From Diplonema japonicum (taxonomy: Eukaryota; Euglenozoa; Diplonemea; Diplonemida; Diplonemidae), in the NCBI GenBank assembly GCA_964019335.1, contig OZ025730.1, positions 62,001-126,000 of the forward strand: a stretch of DNA of 64,000 nucleotides, written 5' to 3'. Shown in pieces: positions 1 to 12,373 of the stretch; the stretch's first letter is position 1; every line of letters begins with the position of its first letter. The notes under the pieces were generated by a model. The model was given only the letters and a program-made list of their open reading frames with translations. It was not told the DNA's origin and ran no database searches. The position numbers and the translations under genes were made by a program.

Positions 1-171
1 TTTTGTTGTTGTAAAAAGAAAAGACCCCCCCCCCCCCCCCTCCCATACCGCGTTGCTGTCCTTCTCGAACATTTTCAAATCCCCGCTCAGCGTGTACTCC
101 GGATCGTACTTAAGCATCGCTGCAGAGCAGTGGCTAGTATGGCGGTAAGGGGACGGCATATCGCCATAGCT

Positions 172-215
<44 letters not shown>

Positions 216-1368
216 ACCTGAACTCCATTGCAGCAGTGTCGCAAACCTCAGTCCACACCTTTTCCGAGAAGCCCTCGTTGGTGACGAGCCTGAACTGTTG
301 ATATATAAGCCCAACGACCTCTTCCAGGTGTTGGTACCCCTCTGAAGTGAGGTAAATCTCGACTTCGAAAAGCGTGTATATCTTGGACATATCGAGCACC
401 GACCCTGCTAGGAGTTCGGTGGCCCAACCCCGTTGTTTCAGGACCCAGAGGATGGAACCTTCGCATTCATGGCCGATGATGTGTGCGATGTATCGAGTGG
501 GCTTTGTTTTGTACAGCCCGTAGCCTCCTTTGACAGGCCAGAACATGTGAAGGCGGGTATTTTCATTGACTGCTGCAACCTGGTAGATCTTTCCGAGTTT
601 TGTTCGGTCGAAGGGAAAAACGTCTTCCCAGGGCTGGGGTATTGGGGGCGACTTGTCCGGGATTTCTACGAAATATTTCGTGACCATCGCTTTCAGCACG
701 TCGATGGGTTCCTTTCCGTACACGCATAGCTTCATGGACCGTGCTGTGTAGAATTTCTGAAATTCGAAAAGATGCTTTCGCACATCGATTCCCTTTGAAG
801 CAGGCGTTGTACGCAACGTCTCGATGTTCCCACAGCCGAAGTTTGAAAAGGGATGCGTTGGATCAGCGATGTCCTTTAAAAACATTATGAACCGCATGTA
901 ATCCTCTGTTAGAAATCGTTGGTTTTCCGACTCCACCGCCATCAACTCCCTTTCCGTGGCAGAGTCTGTAAAAAGTGGCGTGATAAAGAACTGCGCGAAT
1001 CGATCCAACGCACCTTCTAAAGCCGACGAGATCACGTTAAAAATGTAGTTGGTGTGCTCATAAGATGTATAAGCATTGCACGACCCACCGTGCTCTGTTA
1101 GGTATGAGTTATACGAATTCTCTTGCGGGTACTTCTCCGTCCCTAGAAACATCATGTGTTCAGTGAAATGAGCAAGGCCGGGCAACTCGACTGGGTCGTT
1201 GAACTGGCCTACCTTGCAGTCCATTGAAGCAGCGCTTTGTTCTGTGGCGGGGTCGGAGATGAGCAGAACATCCAGCCCGTTGGGAAGGGTGATATACTTG
1301 TGAATTTTAGGCTTTCCTTCCAGCATTGAGGCCGGGACCTCGACTTCTATTTCTTTTTGGTCGGTCAT
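1..1368 (-). CDS. Insulin-degrading-enzyme-like M16 zinc metallopeptidase, 3' part beyond window
   Basis: The frame opens at ATG 1368 and stays open to the intron at 217. The zinc site HFTEH (H67, E70, H71) with the following MMFLGT, and a downstream SEN with E148, is the inverted HxxEH signature of insulysin/M16 peptidases. These cleave small peptides in a closed chamber in the cytosol. Two introns are visible. The first is 170-217 (48 nt, GTATTC, A-run, CAG), after which the frame resumes with a 40-residue stretch that aligns in style with insulysin (LSGDLKMFEKD). The second starts at 48 with GTATGGG followed by a G-run and leaves the window. Because the first intron is a multiple of three and stop-free, it could be read through as polylysine, but splicing restores the family pattern. 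Only about the first 424 residues of a family usually near 1000 are present. Confidence 0.88.
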
Positions 1369-2356
1369 TTTTTTTTTTTTTTTTTTTTTTTTCCTCTCTC
1401 TCCCCCTCCTGGTGTTCTCAAGGTGGAATTTTTTCTTTTTTTTGTATAATGAAAAAAAAAAAAAAAAAAAAAAATGAAACTGAAGACTCATTTTTTTTTT
1501 ATTTGGTTCGCGTTTTCGCGCTTACCAGCACCTGTCTTTGCCCCCGTTCTGCTTCCTTCGTTGGGCAAAAACAAGGAACAGCGGGGGGGAGGGGATTTAC
1601 TCTTTTTTAAAAGAAGAAAAAAGAATGGGGGGGGGGGGAAAGAAAAGGCGAGACAGAAAGAAAAGAAAGAGGTAACTGAGAAAAGACGGAAAACAACAAC
1701 TGTGGTATTCTTTTTTTTTTTTTTAAACGGTGAACACCCCCACACCGAATTTTATCAATCTTTTTTTCTTCCTTTCTTTCTTTGCTCCCCCCCCCCCCCC
1801 CCCATTTTGGTCCTAAAAAAAGTGATATATTTTTACCTCATAACTCTTTGTCAGCACTTCTTTTTTTTCTCTCTCTCTTCTTTCCTTTCTTTCTTTCTGC
1901 GAACCAGAGACGCCTCGGAGGGGGGAAAGGGAAGAAGAAAATAAAAAAAAAAGAGAGAAGAATAATAATAAATAAATAAATAAAAAAAAAGCAACAAGAG
2001 TCCGCTCTTTGCACTACTACTCTGTTGTTAAATACAAAAGTGTGTCTCGAAGTCTTTTTTTTTTTCTTTTCGGGGTAACGTCGTTTTTATTCCCCTCTCC
2101 CCCTTTTTTTTTTAAAAAATAAGTTTTGGAAAGGCGCAATAAACGTTCGATTAGAAGATCTGAGAGAAAAAGAAAACCCCCCACAACAGAGACAAACCGA
2201 GAAGGGGGCATTGACATTCAAGGTCAAATCCCACTTGAAGACCTCTTTAAAAGAAGAAAAAGAAAAAAAAAAAGAACAAGGAGCGCATACTGAATAAAAA
2301 TCGCACGAAGTAAAAACTCTCTTTTTCCTTTTTTTTCCCCTTTTATTCCCCCCCCC
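1369..2356. other. Intergenic homopolymer-rich DNA
   Basis: This stretch is runs of A, T, C and G with short purine or pyrimidine patches. Open frames in it are homopolymer translations (polyK, polyF). Around 1497-1570 there is weak similarity to the LINE 3' tail seen near 8390. I see no gene. Confidence 0.6.
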
Positions 2357-5300
2357 CTAAAGAGAAGATCGTGGTGATGCAGAGGCACCAGGAGGGTGCC
2401 AAGGCTCCATATGCGGAAGCATTCCTTTCCTTTCATATCTGACCATGTGGCTATAAGGCATATGAGGGTGCCGGGTTGATTGGACCTATAAAAAAAAAGT
2501 TTTTTTTTTTTTTTCCTCATACGTTTTTATATCCATCCTCAGCAGCACGGAGGCGTACCCTGTCAACGTGGTCCCCTTTGTCCTTTCCATTGATTACATA
2601 TGTGGGTGGGAGGGGTCTTAGGTACACCTTTAAATCCCCTTGGCTCCTTCTTGCAGAGCTACCGTCCCTTCTCCCAGCTGACCGCATCCGTGGCTTGCTT
2701 CCGTCTATTGTCTGAGGCAGACCGTACACTCTTTCGAGCTGCTGCTGCCGTGCTATGTCGATCCTGCTTCGAACCCTTGACACCCGCTGAACGTCAGATA
2801 TTACCGTTTTGCTCCTTTTCATTTTTTTCGGGGAGACAGGGCCCCTCCCCATCCTTGGTGGTTGCGGTGTTGGTGTTACGTCCAAGCTTCGAACCTTTCT
2901 GTTGCTGTTGTTGGTGTTTCTTCCAGCGTATATCTTGTACAAGGCGTGGCGCACCTGCCGTTCATACAGCATCTGTTTCGCCATCTGTTCTTGTTCCAAA
3001 TCCTCGTTCACCTCAGAGATGATCTCGTCCAAGTCGTTCACCTCCCACAACGCGCCTTTCGGGTTGTGCATCGTCAGCAGCTCGTTGTATCCGCCCCCGT
3101 TGCACAGGATGCCCCATATCCTCACCTCGTCCTCCTCGCACCATTTCAAGAACAACCGCAAGAACCCCTTCTGGCTTATGTTCCCAAACGGGTCCACCAA
3201 CCTCCCTTGCCCCTCGATACCCCGCAGGTCTTCCACACATGATGTTGCCAGCGCGACTAGCCTTGTTTGTTCTGGGACATGCCCTTCACCAAACTCGCAT
3301 ATCTCCAGTGACCCCAGCAGAGCTCGCATGCACTCTGGACGGAGTAGGCTTGTTTTTCTCTGAGGCGACCAGGAGCCCCCCCGTACCCTCTCTGGGGAGT
3401 ACGCGTCCATCGGTAGGTGCCGAGAGTACGTTTTGAAAATTTTCTTTGCGGCGACGGTTGCCTCGCATCCCAGCACCCCCCTCTCAATAAGGGGGATCCC
3501 ACGGAACATGGGCGGCGGTTTCGGGATATCGGTATGGCACCGTCCTTCCCCTTTTGTCTTCTTCACCTTGTCCCCATCCTGTACCCAGTCCATGCACTCC
3601 AGGAGCCTTGCCACCCATGGGAGATCACTGTAACACGCGTCCTCCATGAAAGAGACGAAACCTTCGTTGTCGAGGACTCTCTTGTGTGGGACCATTGTGT
3701 AGTTGCCGCTGAAGACGCGTGATGCCATGCACGCCTCGGGGTACACTTTGCTGCTCCAGAAGCAGAGGGCTGACAGCTTACGTGTGTCGATGCCGTCCAT
3801 TCGCGTGTAGATGTCATTACAGGCGTTCAGCATGGAGGATGAGAGCTTTGCCTGGTCCTTCGTGTCGAACACAGCAGAGAGGATGGCGTGCCCTCCGACT
3901 GCGTTGGATGCGTTTAGCGTGGGCTCTAACTTGTACACATGTTCGTGGCTGGTCTCCTTGTTGTAGATCTGCAGCAAGGCATTGATGTATTCTGCCATTT
4001 TGTGGTCCTGAACGGCCTGAGGGCGCATCCCTGCGAGAGAGAGGGAAAGCACCTTCTGCTGCTCCGCCCTGTCGGAGAAGGTGCTCACTTTGCCCGAGGA
4101 GATGTAATGAAGGAACGGTGAAGTGAAGCGGTAGTGTGGAAGCGACTCGGCGTTGTTCGTGGTGACGCACGAGAGAGCTTTGAAGCCCATGCGGATCCCG
4201 ACCTTGGCCAGCTTCCTCACAAGGCTGCTTCCCAGTGAACGTGGCACAACATCCCTCTCGTTCACATACTGATTCACGTTCACCTCCTTGAGGATGGGCT
4301 GTGTCCCGTCCCATTCCTTGATATTCAAGATGTTCGGTGCACCATATGTGAAGACAGACTCAACGCACACGCCGTCAAGGTTCGAGACATCCAAGAAGGT
4401 AGCAAGCAACAGCGCAGTGGCACCCCCTAAGGAGTGCCCTGTGAGCGTCAGTCTCAAGGGACCGTGTTTCCGCCTTTGGTTGATGACAGCGGGTACGATT
4501 TGCTCAAAGATTCTGTTCGCGCCATCCAAGAACCCCATGTGCACTTTCAACCCCTTGAACTCCTCGGGAGTGTTCGGTTCGGTAGACCGAGGGGACAGAA
4601 CCTCGGTGGGAAGGGGGGGCAGCTCCAAGTTCACAGGGATGAACATGCAGTCGCGAAAGCAGTCGTTCAAATTCTGCGTGCCTGCGATACAGATCGTCAC
4701 TTCCGTGGGTTCGTTTTCATCGGCAGCTAGCAGCCACCCGGGTGCAACCACAGGCGCTTCCTGCATGATGATTTTTTCTTCTTCAGTGGTTCTCTCTTCC
4801 TCCTCTTCTTCATCTGTCCGAACTGATGCCACAGCCTTGAGAGCAGACAGGCCCGGTATTGCCGTTGCAAGCGTCCACAGACTTTCGTTCGATCCTTGTA
4901 CCTTGCTCAGCGTACCCGGCATGCATCCTATCATACCGTCTGGAGTCTGCACACCGACTCTTCCTCTGCCGTGTCCTACAACTTTGCCCGTTATCTGCGG
5001 CTGCTGCACTATCACCTGCCTGTCCTTTGCGAACGGCTGGTCTGTGAAGACAGCTGTTGCAACAAAACCCTTCACTTCGCTGCCGATGCGGACCCCTATC
5101 CTCTGCCGTGACGACCCCGTCACCTTGCCGTGCTGCCGTATCTTTGTGCCGTCCAGGACAGTGACGGGCCATCCTTTGGGGTACCCACCCCTCGGTGACA
5201 CTTCCTCTTCGCGCACTACGGTTTCCCCGTCATCGGTGTACACGGTGACCCAACCACCCTCGTGGCACTTCACCTTGGCTTTCCACGGGAAGGGCTTCAC

Positions 5301-6245
5301 GAGAACACTTTCGCCGACGCGGAAGAGCCTGGCTGCCTCTAGCGTCGAGTCGATGGTGTCGTCGATGGCCTTCGGGGACGAGGACTCGGGGGACTCGATC
5401 CCGAACTTTTCGAAGGTGTCGAGGTCCAGTGAGGTGCAGGCAACCATCTTGATCCGTCTCCCCGTGCACATGTAGATCCTGTTCAGGAAGTCGTGTACAT
5501 TGTGCTGAAGCGCTGTGGCCTCCCTACGGTGCTTTCTGAACACTTCCGCGGCGCTGGCTCTGCTGGTTCCTTGCTGAATAGCTTTGATACGGTCCCAGAA
5601 TTCGGACCCTGTTGGGACGCGATACGCAGTGTGGGCCAAGAGGAGGTGCCGCATGGATTCTATGAGAATTCTGTTCGAGCAAGCTTGGTCAGCGGACAAG
5701 GCGGCAGCGGCTTGCTGGTGCTGTTCAGGCGTGAGGTCGGTGAGGGGGGGCGTGTCGTCGGCTGCACCTGCAATGGTATGTGAAGCGTGCTCCCTGCTAA
5801 TATCAGAGCGGACCTTCTGGACAACAGTGAGGGGGAGGTGCATGGACACGTCAGGTACGGTGGACGTCGAGCTAGACAGGGACAGTGCCTCGTCTTCGTG
5901 TTGCTTGTGTTTCGTGTGGTGTATAGGAGGCAGCTTCTTCGCTGCTCGTATTTTTTTCGTGCTTTGCGGTGGGACTTCTGGTGTCCGGAAGGCATGCCTT
6001 AACACCTGGCTAAGAGGCGGTGGCGCCGGCTCCGAGATCTTTGTCTGTGATGCAAACGGCTGCAGCTCTTTCTTCCCGGCAGTTTTTTTCTTCTTTTCTG
6101 CTTCCTGCCTCACCCGTTCCCCAGCGGTGACGCCAGTTGCTTTCTTCGCTGCGGGCAGGCTCCTGCTACTTCCCGCCTCGACCGGTCGACCGCTTAAACC
6201 ATACGTTATTTTCCTCCATTGTTTTTCACTACTTTCATTGTTCAT
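2357..6245 (-). CDS. Large class 3 lipase-domain protein
   Basis: Two exons give about 1283 residues. The lipase core carries the nucleophile elbow GHSLGG near residue 602, followed by YGAPN, a possible acid in NERDVVPR and a possible histidine in SLPHYRF, as in fungal-type (class 3) lipases acting on acylglycerols. Residues about 290-450 contain three Gly/Val-rich segments resembling small beta-barrel repeats. The C-terminal third has an EF-hand-like segment (AAKKIFKTYSR) and a GFLRLF...W...GGYNELL stretch reminiscent of EF-hand-associated modules of Miro-type proteins. The frame seems to end in NV-stop at about 2517, but that GTA-TGA is a 5' splice site. The intron 2486-2522 (37 nt; GTATGAGG, A-run, T-run, ATAG) joins an in-frame last exon of 42 codons ending in TAG at 2357. 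The start is followed by a basic Ser-rich tail; no signal peptide is seen, so a cytosolic or membrane-surface role is inferred. Confidence 0.85.
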
Positions 6246-6874
6246 TCCCTTTTTTTTTTTTTCTTTTTACTTTTTTTTTTTTGGTTTGATGTTACTTCGA
6301 GCAAAATATTTCCAAAAGGAATATGAAGGGGGGGGATATTTCTTAAAGGAACCAAGACGAGGTAAGGAATAAACATTTTATTTAAAAACAAAAAGATTTC
6401 TCTTTTTTCTTTTTGTATTTAACAAAAACTGCTCACTTTCTTGGAAGAACAAAAAAGAATAGTAGTATGCAGTACTCATCTCTCAGGAGTTGTACCGTGC
6501 GCACGAACAAATGCTAAGGATTGACCCTTTCCCTCTGAAAATATGTGTTTAAAAGGGCGGGGCTCAAAAACCCATGGACTCCCCTTTTTCCCCCTTCTAT
6601 TTTCTTTCTTGTCTCAAAGGAAGGGTGTTACCTTGACACCCCTCATTCGAACAAAAAACTTACAAAAGAAAACTTAAAAAAAAAAAAAAAAAGGATAGGT
6701 GAAAGAAAGAGGAAAAAAAAAAAGGGGTTTCGTCTTCACTGCTCACAGACATTTTTGCTCCCTTCCCCTGTAAAGGGACAATTATTTTCTTTTTTTTTTT
6801 TTCCTGAATAAAAAAAATACTACAGCAATTAAAAAAAAAAAAAAAAAAAAAAAAAACCCTCCCTGATACATTCC
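6246..6874. other. Intergenic, no gene seen
   Basis: It holds the upstream A-rich leader of the lipase gene (A-run, AG, GGA, ATG), long A and T runs, and about 200 bases of ordinary-composition sequence around 6430-6640. No recognisable feature or sustained frame was found. Confidence 0.55.
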
Positions 6875-7507
6875 TCAGATTTTAATTTGGCCCATGATCA
6901 AAGCAAGCAAGTCAACCGTCTCACTGTCAGAATGGACCGGGGTTTGGGCGAGAGGAGGGAGGGTCGTTAAAGGGTTGCCATCCTCATCCAATTCTTCTAT
7001 TGCTGATGATGCTTTGTAGATAGGCCGTATCACCGGTGAGGACGGGAGCAAGGAGAGCGAGGTAATATCCTCAAGCAGAAATATGCGAGCGGACAAAGTA
7101 GTGCCATTTTTAGCCGTTGAACAATCGGTAATGCGGAGAGCCCTTGAAGGGTTCATTTTAAGAGACTTTGTAACGGCAGCCAGAGTCCCTTTGTACTCTA
7201 TTCCTCCTGCGTGGAGTGATACAGTACGGCTCATGAACGGTTCCAGTCTCGGATCGGTCTCTTCTTCTTCCCAGCACCACGATCTTTTTTGGTAAGGTGT
7301 ATAGGGCGTGAATCGTTGGCTGACTTGCAGTGTTGCGCCTTTTCCCGTGCGCCCCTTTCCCCCGGCCGTTCTCATCCCTCTCATCTTGCTCGTTATCTTT
7401 TCGATGTCGCCCGGGATCGCGGCGGCCCGTCGTTGGCCCCTTCTGCTGTTCAGATTCCCAAACGTTGCTGACAGATCGTCGAGACATAGATTGAAGCCGC
7501 CTTCCAT
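6875..7507 (-). CDS. Unrecognised 210-residue protein
   Basis: This is a continuous 211-codon frame opening on ATG directly after an A-run, the same start context as neighbouring genes. The N-terminal third is basic and Gly/Arg-rich (a RRGQRR patch and GKGRTGKG), followed by an aromatic patch YTPYQKRSWCWEEEE and a hydrophobic segment near LLEDITSLSLLP. No signal peptide, transmembrane segment or known domain is visible. Codon use resembles the flanking genes and it lies on the same strand between the lipase gene and the LINE, so I regard it as real but cannot assign a function. Confidence 0.6.
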   Translation of the reverse strand: MEGGFNLCLDDLSATFGNLNSRRGQRRAAAIPGDIEKITSKMRGMRTAGGKGRTGKGATLQVSQRFTPYTPYQKRSWCWEEEETDPRLEPFMSRTVSLHAGGIEYKGTLAAVTKSLKMNPSRALRITDCSTAKNGTTLSARIFLLEDITSLSLLPSSPVIRPIYKASSAIEELDEDGNPLTTLPPLAQTPVHSDSETVDLLALIMGQIKI

Positions 7508-8380
7508 TTTTTTTTTGTTATTATTCCCCTCCCCTTTCCCCCCCCTTTTTTTTTTTGAAAAATTTATTTTTTTTAAAATTCTGAAAAAGAGGGAAAATTG
7601 AAGGGGGGAAAAAAAAACTAAAAAAGCAGGGGCCTCAGATCGATAGATCGTAGCTAGAAAAAAAAGGGGGGTGGTCTTCCTCGCCTACCCCCGTCTGCTG
7701 CGTAAGTTCGGGACAGACACCGGGTCCCCCTGATACGGTGCGCATGTGAACCTCTTCAACAACTCTTCGATCGTGTCCTCGTAAAATCTGTTAAACTTGG
7801 TGGACTTCTCCTATTCTGCGTCAGGATATAGGATACCTCCATTAGGTCCGTCATTCACGAAACACTGCTGTACTCATCTTAATTTTTGCGCTCGCTGATT
7901 GTTTTTTTTTTTTTTTTTAAATTCATTCGACTGATGTCTCAAGGGAATACGGAAGAAGAAGAAGAAGTGGGCAGCGTTGGTGAAGAAGAACACTAAGGGA
8001 AGATTGGAGAGTGAAACCTTAGCAGGACAGCAACGCGAAGCCTTGCCTTTGTTACGAGAGGGGGGAGGGGGGGAGGGGGGGCTCTTCCCTTATAGGATTT
8101 GCAGTTGTAAGAATTATGGAAAAAAAAAAACCTCCCCCCTCCTCCCACGCAATACTCCATTCTTCTTCCTTTTCTTCCCCTGTGTGTGTTGCTAGATTTC
8201 ACATATTATACAAAAAAAAGAAAAAAAAAACCTCCCTACCATCTTTTTTTTTTTTTTTTTTTTTTTTTTTCCCCCTTCACTTCTTTCCCTCCCTCTTGTC
8301 TACAACCTCCCTGCCATCTTTTTTGCATTGTATACACCCTGTTTGGTTATTGCCATACAAAAAAAAAAAACAAAAAAAAA
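7508..8380. other. Intergenic with a coding-like remnant at 7685-7878
   Basis: Most of the stretch is homopolymer runs. On the minus strand 7685-7878 reads as a plausible peptide (KFNRFYEDTIEELLKRF) interrupted by one TAG at 7811-7813, so it may be a terminal exon or an eroded gene or transposon piece. A further short minus-strand frame at 8300-8338 is discussed with the RBR gene. Confidence 0.4.
8300..8338 (-). other. Speculative terminal exon of the RBR ligase, beyond the LINE
   Basis: After the LINE, the coding strand shows AACCAAACAG followed by 12 codons (GVYNAKKMAGRL) and TAG. Its phase matches the open donor at 10874 of the RBR gene. A G-x-Y/K-rich end would sit where Ariadne proteins have their final helix. 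The match is short and could be chance. Confidence 0.25.
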
Positions 8381-10827
8381 CTATTCTTTTAAGGTATGCG
8401 TTTTTGCGCTCACCGGCCGCGCTGCGCTTAGTCCCCGTTGTCCCCGTTCTGGGGGCTCTGGTGGATTCCTACTGCGGTGGTCAAACTGCGGGGCAGCCTT
8501 GTCGGTGTCTGCGACAGGTACCTGTCCCGCAAGCCTTCGATGCAAAAGTGACCTCCACCACACGTTCGTGTCCGGGTCGGCTCCTTCCGGCATGCCGTCG
8601 TAGGAGTCCCTCCCGTCTGCTAGCTCGGCTACCGTCATGGCCCTCGCCACCCGACGGATCTCGTGCTTGCGCTCGCGTTCCGGCATGGCACCCGGCAGCC
8701 ATCTTCTCATCAGGGCTTCAATATCGCACTCCCGGTACAGCGGCACACCTCCCCATCCGGTCCCACAGCTCCGTATCCGACCCGCCTACCTTCACCACTG
8801 TGCACAGCAGTCGGTAAAGCGTCACCACCAGCGGGTCCGTCGTGTGCCCTGGCAGCAAGACGTTCGCAACAGCACACGGCGAGCGCATCTTGAACTTCGG
8901 TCCCCAGAGGCACGTCGCAACACTCGCTCGGATTGTACCCGCATCCATTTTCGAGGGGGGTGCATAGGCAACACCGTAGAGGCAGGAGGGGAGAATGGAG
9001 CTGGTGAGGATCCTCGCCTTCTGTGTGAACCCCAGCGGCATGGCGGCCAGTCTCCCGCAAGCGCGTCCCATCGCCTCAAGGGGCTTCGCCCTGTGCTCAC
9101 CGTCCATACATACCCGGACTCCCAGGACGCTGATCTCCTTTTGAGCACCTCACGTCCGCACTTCACCGTTCCGTGCTCTGCCGTTGTAAACATGTCCGTC
9201 TTCTTCAGGTTGAGGTTCATCCCTGTCAGCAGAGAGAACTCGCACACCCCCGCTGCCGCCTTCTCCAGCGCGCTGAGCAGAGCTGCTATCAAGTAGACGT
9301 CGTCCGCGTATGACAGGAATCAGCGCCGGGCACCTCCGCCATGATGGCCTTCACCATCACCCCTACCAGCGCGTTCACCATCACCACCGAGATCAGGCAC
9401 CCCTGCAGGATGCCGTTCGACGTAGCAAACTCGTCGCCCACCCCTGTCGGGTACTTGAACCTCCGTCTGAGGGATTCGTACATCGTCTCCAGAGGGCGCA
9501 GTATGTTCTGATGCAGTCCCAGGTCCCCCATTAGCCCGAGCGCCACTTCCCGCGGGATCCGGTCGAAGCACTTGACAAAGTCTAGCGCGAGCGTGCATCG
9601 GCGTTCCCGATAGCAGAGCTTCTTCGAGCTGCGTCGTCAGTTCCAGCAGTAGCGTGTCCGTACCCCTCCTCGACCTAAACCCATGTTGTGACGCGTCGGC
9701 CCACGACTCCTGCCAGACCAAGATGCGTCTCATCCTCGTTGTCGCCCACAGCCTGTACACGGCGCTGGTGACGGTGATCGGGCGGTGGTCCAACGGGGCT
9801 CTGCCCTCACCTTTCGGGATCAGAGAGACAAGCGCTGTCAATAGCGCCTCCGGCCACTCGCCGGTCTCCTCGACGACGTTGAAGAGCTGCGCCCACCTCT
9901 CGAGCAGCGCGTCAGGTATAGCCTTCAGTTCCGTGATCCTCCAGCCGTCGACGCCTGGGGTGCCCCTCGCAGGCCTGCTGTTTAACACCTCCCTGAGGTC
10001 GCCCCCCGTGATCGGCTCCAGTTCCATGGGGTGCTTATCGATATACCCGCCATACCTCTCTTTGAAAGCAGCGTAGGAAGGTCGGTCACTTTTGTCTGGG
10101 TACAGGTGGAAGACGGAGGCCCATGCCCCCCTCATCAGCGCGTCGATCTCCCCCAGATCTACCGTCAGCCTGCCGTCCTCCTTCGCGACTGCCAGTGTGT
10201 GAACATCCTTGTCACCTTTAACGTAAGCTACGATCCTCCGCCTGTCGTCACGGAAATCAGCTGCCACCCGTTTCCTATAACTTGCTTCGTTCTCCAGGCG
10301 TTGCCGCATCACCGTGTCTCTGTCAGCCTGCTCCGCCGCAGCCTCCAGCTCTCGCAGTCCCACCAGCGCAGCCTCCAGGCTAGCCCCCCGTAGCAGGTCC
10401 TTGTCCGGCACGACCCCAAGGTGCATCTTCTCGGCCAGCTTGACGATGTTCCGCCACGTCCCGTGCAGCATCGCTGGCAGCGTCCCCGGCCCACCACGCA
10501 GCAGTGCCTCGTTCAGCCCCGTCTGAGCGCCACGATTTTCCTCCTGAGGCTGCCGTGCATCGTCTGGCCGGCGGCAGCTCCCCCTGACGTCCCCGTCGAC
10601 TTCGCTGCTACCATCTTCTCTGTCAGCTCTCGCGGCTCTCCTCTGCCTACGTACGGCCTCACCTCCGTCACCCCGGCTGAGCTCAGCATATAGCGTTCGG
10701 TAGCGCAGCTCAGCAAGGCGTAGAGGCCCCCCACGTCCCTGGCGTCAACTGCTTGGTGGATTGCGTCGTCGCCGGCAAGCCCTTGGTCAAGATCAGCGTC
10801 GGGCGTCACCGCTCCCACCGGTAGCTC
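8381..10827 (-). mobile_element. Decayed non-LTR (LINE) retrotransposon with reverse transcriptase
   Basis: In coding direction the element starts right after a T-run and CAAG (10828) and ends at about 8381 in another T-run. The reverse transcriptase core is recognisable: a GTPGVDGWR motif, LIPKG with HRPITV, a first catalytic block LALDFVKCFDRIP near 9555-9595, GILQGC near 9400, and the active site YADD near 9300. After it come the thumb region and the linker. The reading frame is broken at least near 10510, 9600, 9310 and again around 9100-9200, so it is not functional. The 5' end lacks an endonuclease domain and the 3' end lacks the Cys-His finger seen in the 22.7-kb copy, so it is truncated at both ends. 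It lies immediately behind the second RBR splice donor. Confidence 0.88.
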
Positions 10828-10831
10828 CTTG

Positions 10832-10872
<41 letters not shown>

Positions 10873-10874
10873 AC

Positions 10875-12373
10875 CTGTTGCAACCGCTCCAAGCTTCTTT
10901 TAACAAAAGCTTGTTGGTTAATAATATCCTGCCTGCCAGTTTTCGACTGTAGCATCCTGCTCAATGTTTCAGTGCTGTGTTCAAGCTGCGCCTGTTTTTT
11001 TTTTTTTTTTTTTTTTTTCTCTCTAACCACACCTGATTGTATTCAAAAAGGGATTTTTTCGGACCTGCTGACAAATTGTACGCGTAGACGTATGTGTACT
11101 TTAAGGTCTCCCGCGACCTGATCAGCTGCTGTGCCGCCTCTTGTAGGTACTCAACCTGGTGGAGGTGTTCCAAGGTGTCCTGCTGCTGCTGCGCTATTCG
11201 CTTTCTAGCTTTTTCGGTAATATGCTTCTCCAGGTGCTTCGAGCGGTCATGATTGCTGTACCTAGTGTAGTAGAATATGTACCGCGTGAGTTCTTCCTTG
11301 GCGATGTCACGCTTGTCTTTGATAGTGTCTTTGGACGGTTCGTAGAAGTTGCATTGGTACCAGCTTGAGCCGTGTTTCGACCATTCTTTCTCGCAGACCC
11401 AACAGAAGTCGTAGGAGCAGGACTGGCACGTGATGTGGTTGCACCCGTCGTTTTTTTCGATGTTTACCCCGCAGCCAGGGCAGTGTTTGGTGTTTGCTAC
11501 CATCCAGTTTGCGGTTTCCGATTCGTCTTGCTCCTTTCGAAGCCAGTCTCGCAGCATGTCGCAGCTGGCAGGGGTGTGATCTTCCTCGCAACATTTGAAG
11601 CAAAACAACAACCCGCACAGGCAATGCGCTACAACTGGTTCGTCAGCTTTGCATGACATAATTTTTACGCAGTTTTCGCACCGTGGGGCAGGGCAATGTT
11701 GTAGACATGGATTGTCATCCACATATGACCCTTCATGGAAATTCTCATATCTTGTGATTAAGGCAGTGTTCTTGCCCTCGTATGGAGGGAGGAGTGACAC
11801 TTCTCGTAGCACTGTGAGCACTAGCACGCGTTCGCACACATACGTGCAGCCGTTTTCAGGGCAGGTTGTTATAAGGCTTTTCGTGCCCTTCTCCGAAAGC
11901 TGGCTTGCAAAGTACTGCCCGAAACATTGGATGCAAAAAAAATGTTTGCAGCAACCCACTGCCAACCCTGCTGTTTCCGTGCACTCCATGTAACAGATTC
12001 CGCATTCTACGGTGTCGTCTCCAGCCCATACAAATGGAGGGCTGTTTGTCAAAACTCCGAATTTTTCGCAGATTTTGGCCGCGTCTTCAAAATACCGTTC
12101 TTGGAGCCTGTCCGTGTTCCAGTTGAAGCCTCGAAGGAGGATCCTTGCCGCGCCCTCGCTGATCGCGAGGACCTCCATCATTTCATTAATCAGTTTCTTT
12201 TGCAGTTCTCGCCTTGCGGTCGGGATCAAACATTCTTGACTCACCTTGTTTACCACGACCTGAAACTCCCGTTCGTCTGCGTAATAATCCATCTCGTTGT
12301 CATCACCTTCCGTATCTGTACATTCGTCGTAATCCTCGTCTTCTATTTCATAATCTTCATCGTCTTCTTCCAT
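10875..12373 (-). CDS. Ariadne-type RBR E3 ubiquitin ligase
   Basis: An acidic N-terminus (residues 1-35) and a UBA-like segment (about 60-98) precede RING1, which starts at Cys124. IBR follows at about 210-275, and RING2 has the catalytic Cys311 in NDGCNHITC and the CWVC...WYQCN ending typical of HHARI/Ariadne. RBR ligases take ubiquitin as a thioester on this cysteine before passing it to substrate. The Ariadne domain follows, with FEYNQ. Exon 1 ends at 11033. The intron 10992-11032 (41 nt, GTGTGG, A-run, CAG) leads to a 39-codon exon ending LERLQQ at 10875 that continues the Ariadne helices. A second donor, GTGTTT, opens at 10874, and beyond it lies the LINE, so the last few residues are unresolved. 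Either the LINE sits in the final intron or it has truncated the gene. Start chosen at the ATG after an A-run. Confidence 0.9.

Noticed and set aside
1326-1944. Plus-strand frames rich in Phe and Lys
   Set aside because: They are translations of T and A runs with no domain or start context, upstream of a real minus-strand gene.
5584-6372. 262-codon plus-strand frame
   Set aside because: It is antisense to the lipase N-terminal region; composition is Cys/Ser/Phe-rich as expected from the complement of a coding strand.
7934-7996. Twenty-codon plus-strand acidic frame MSQGNTEEEEEVGSV
   Set aside because: Too short, opposite to all genes, and without supporting context.
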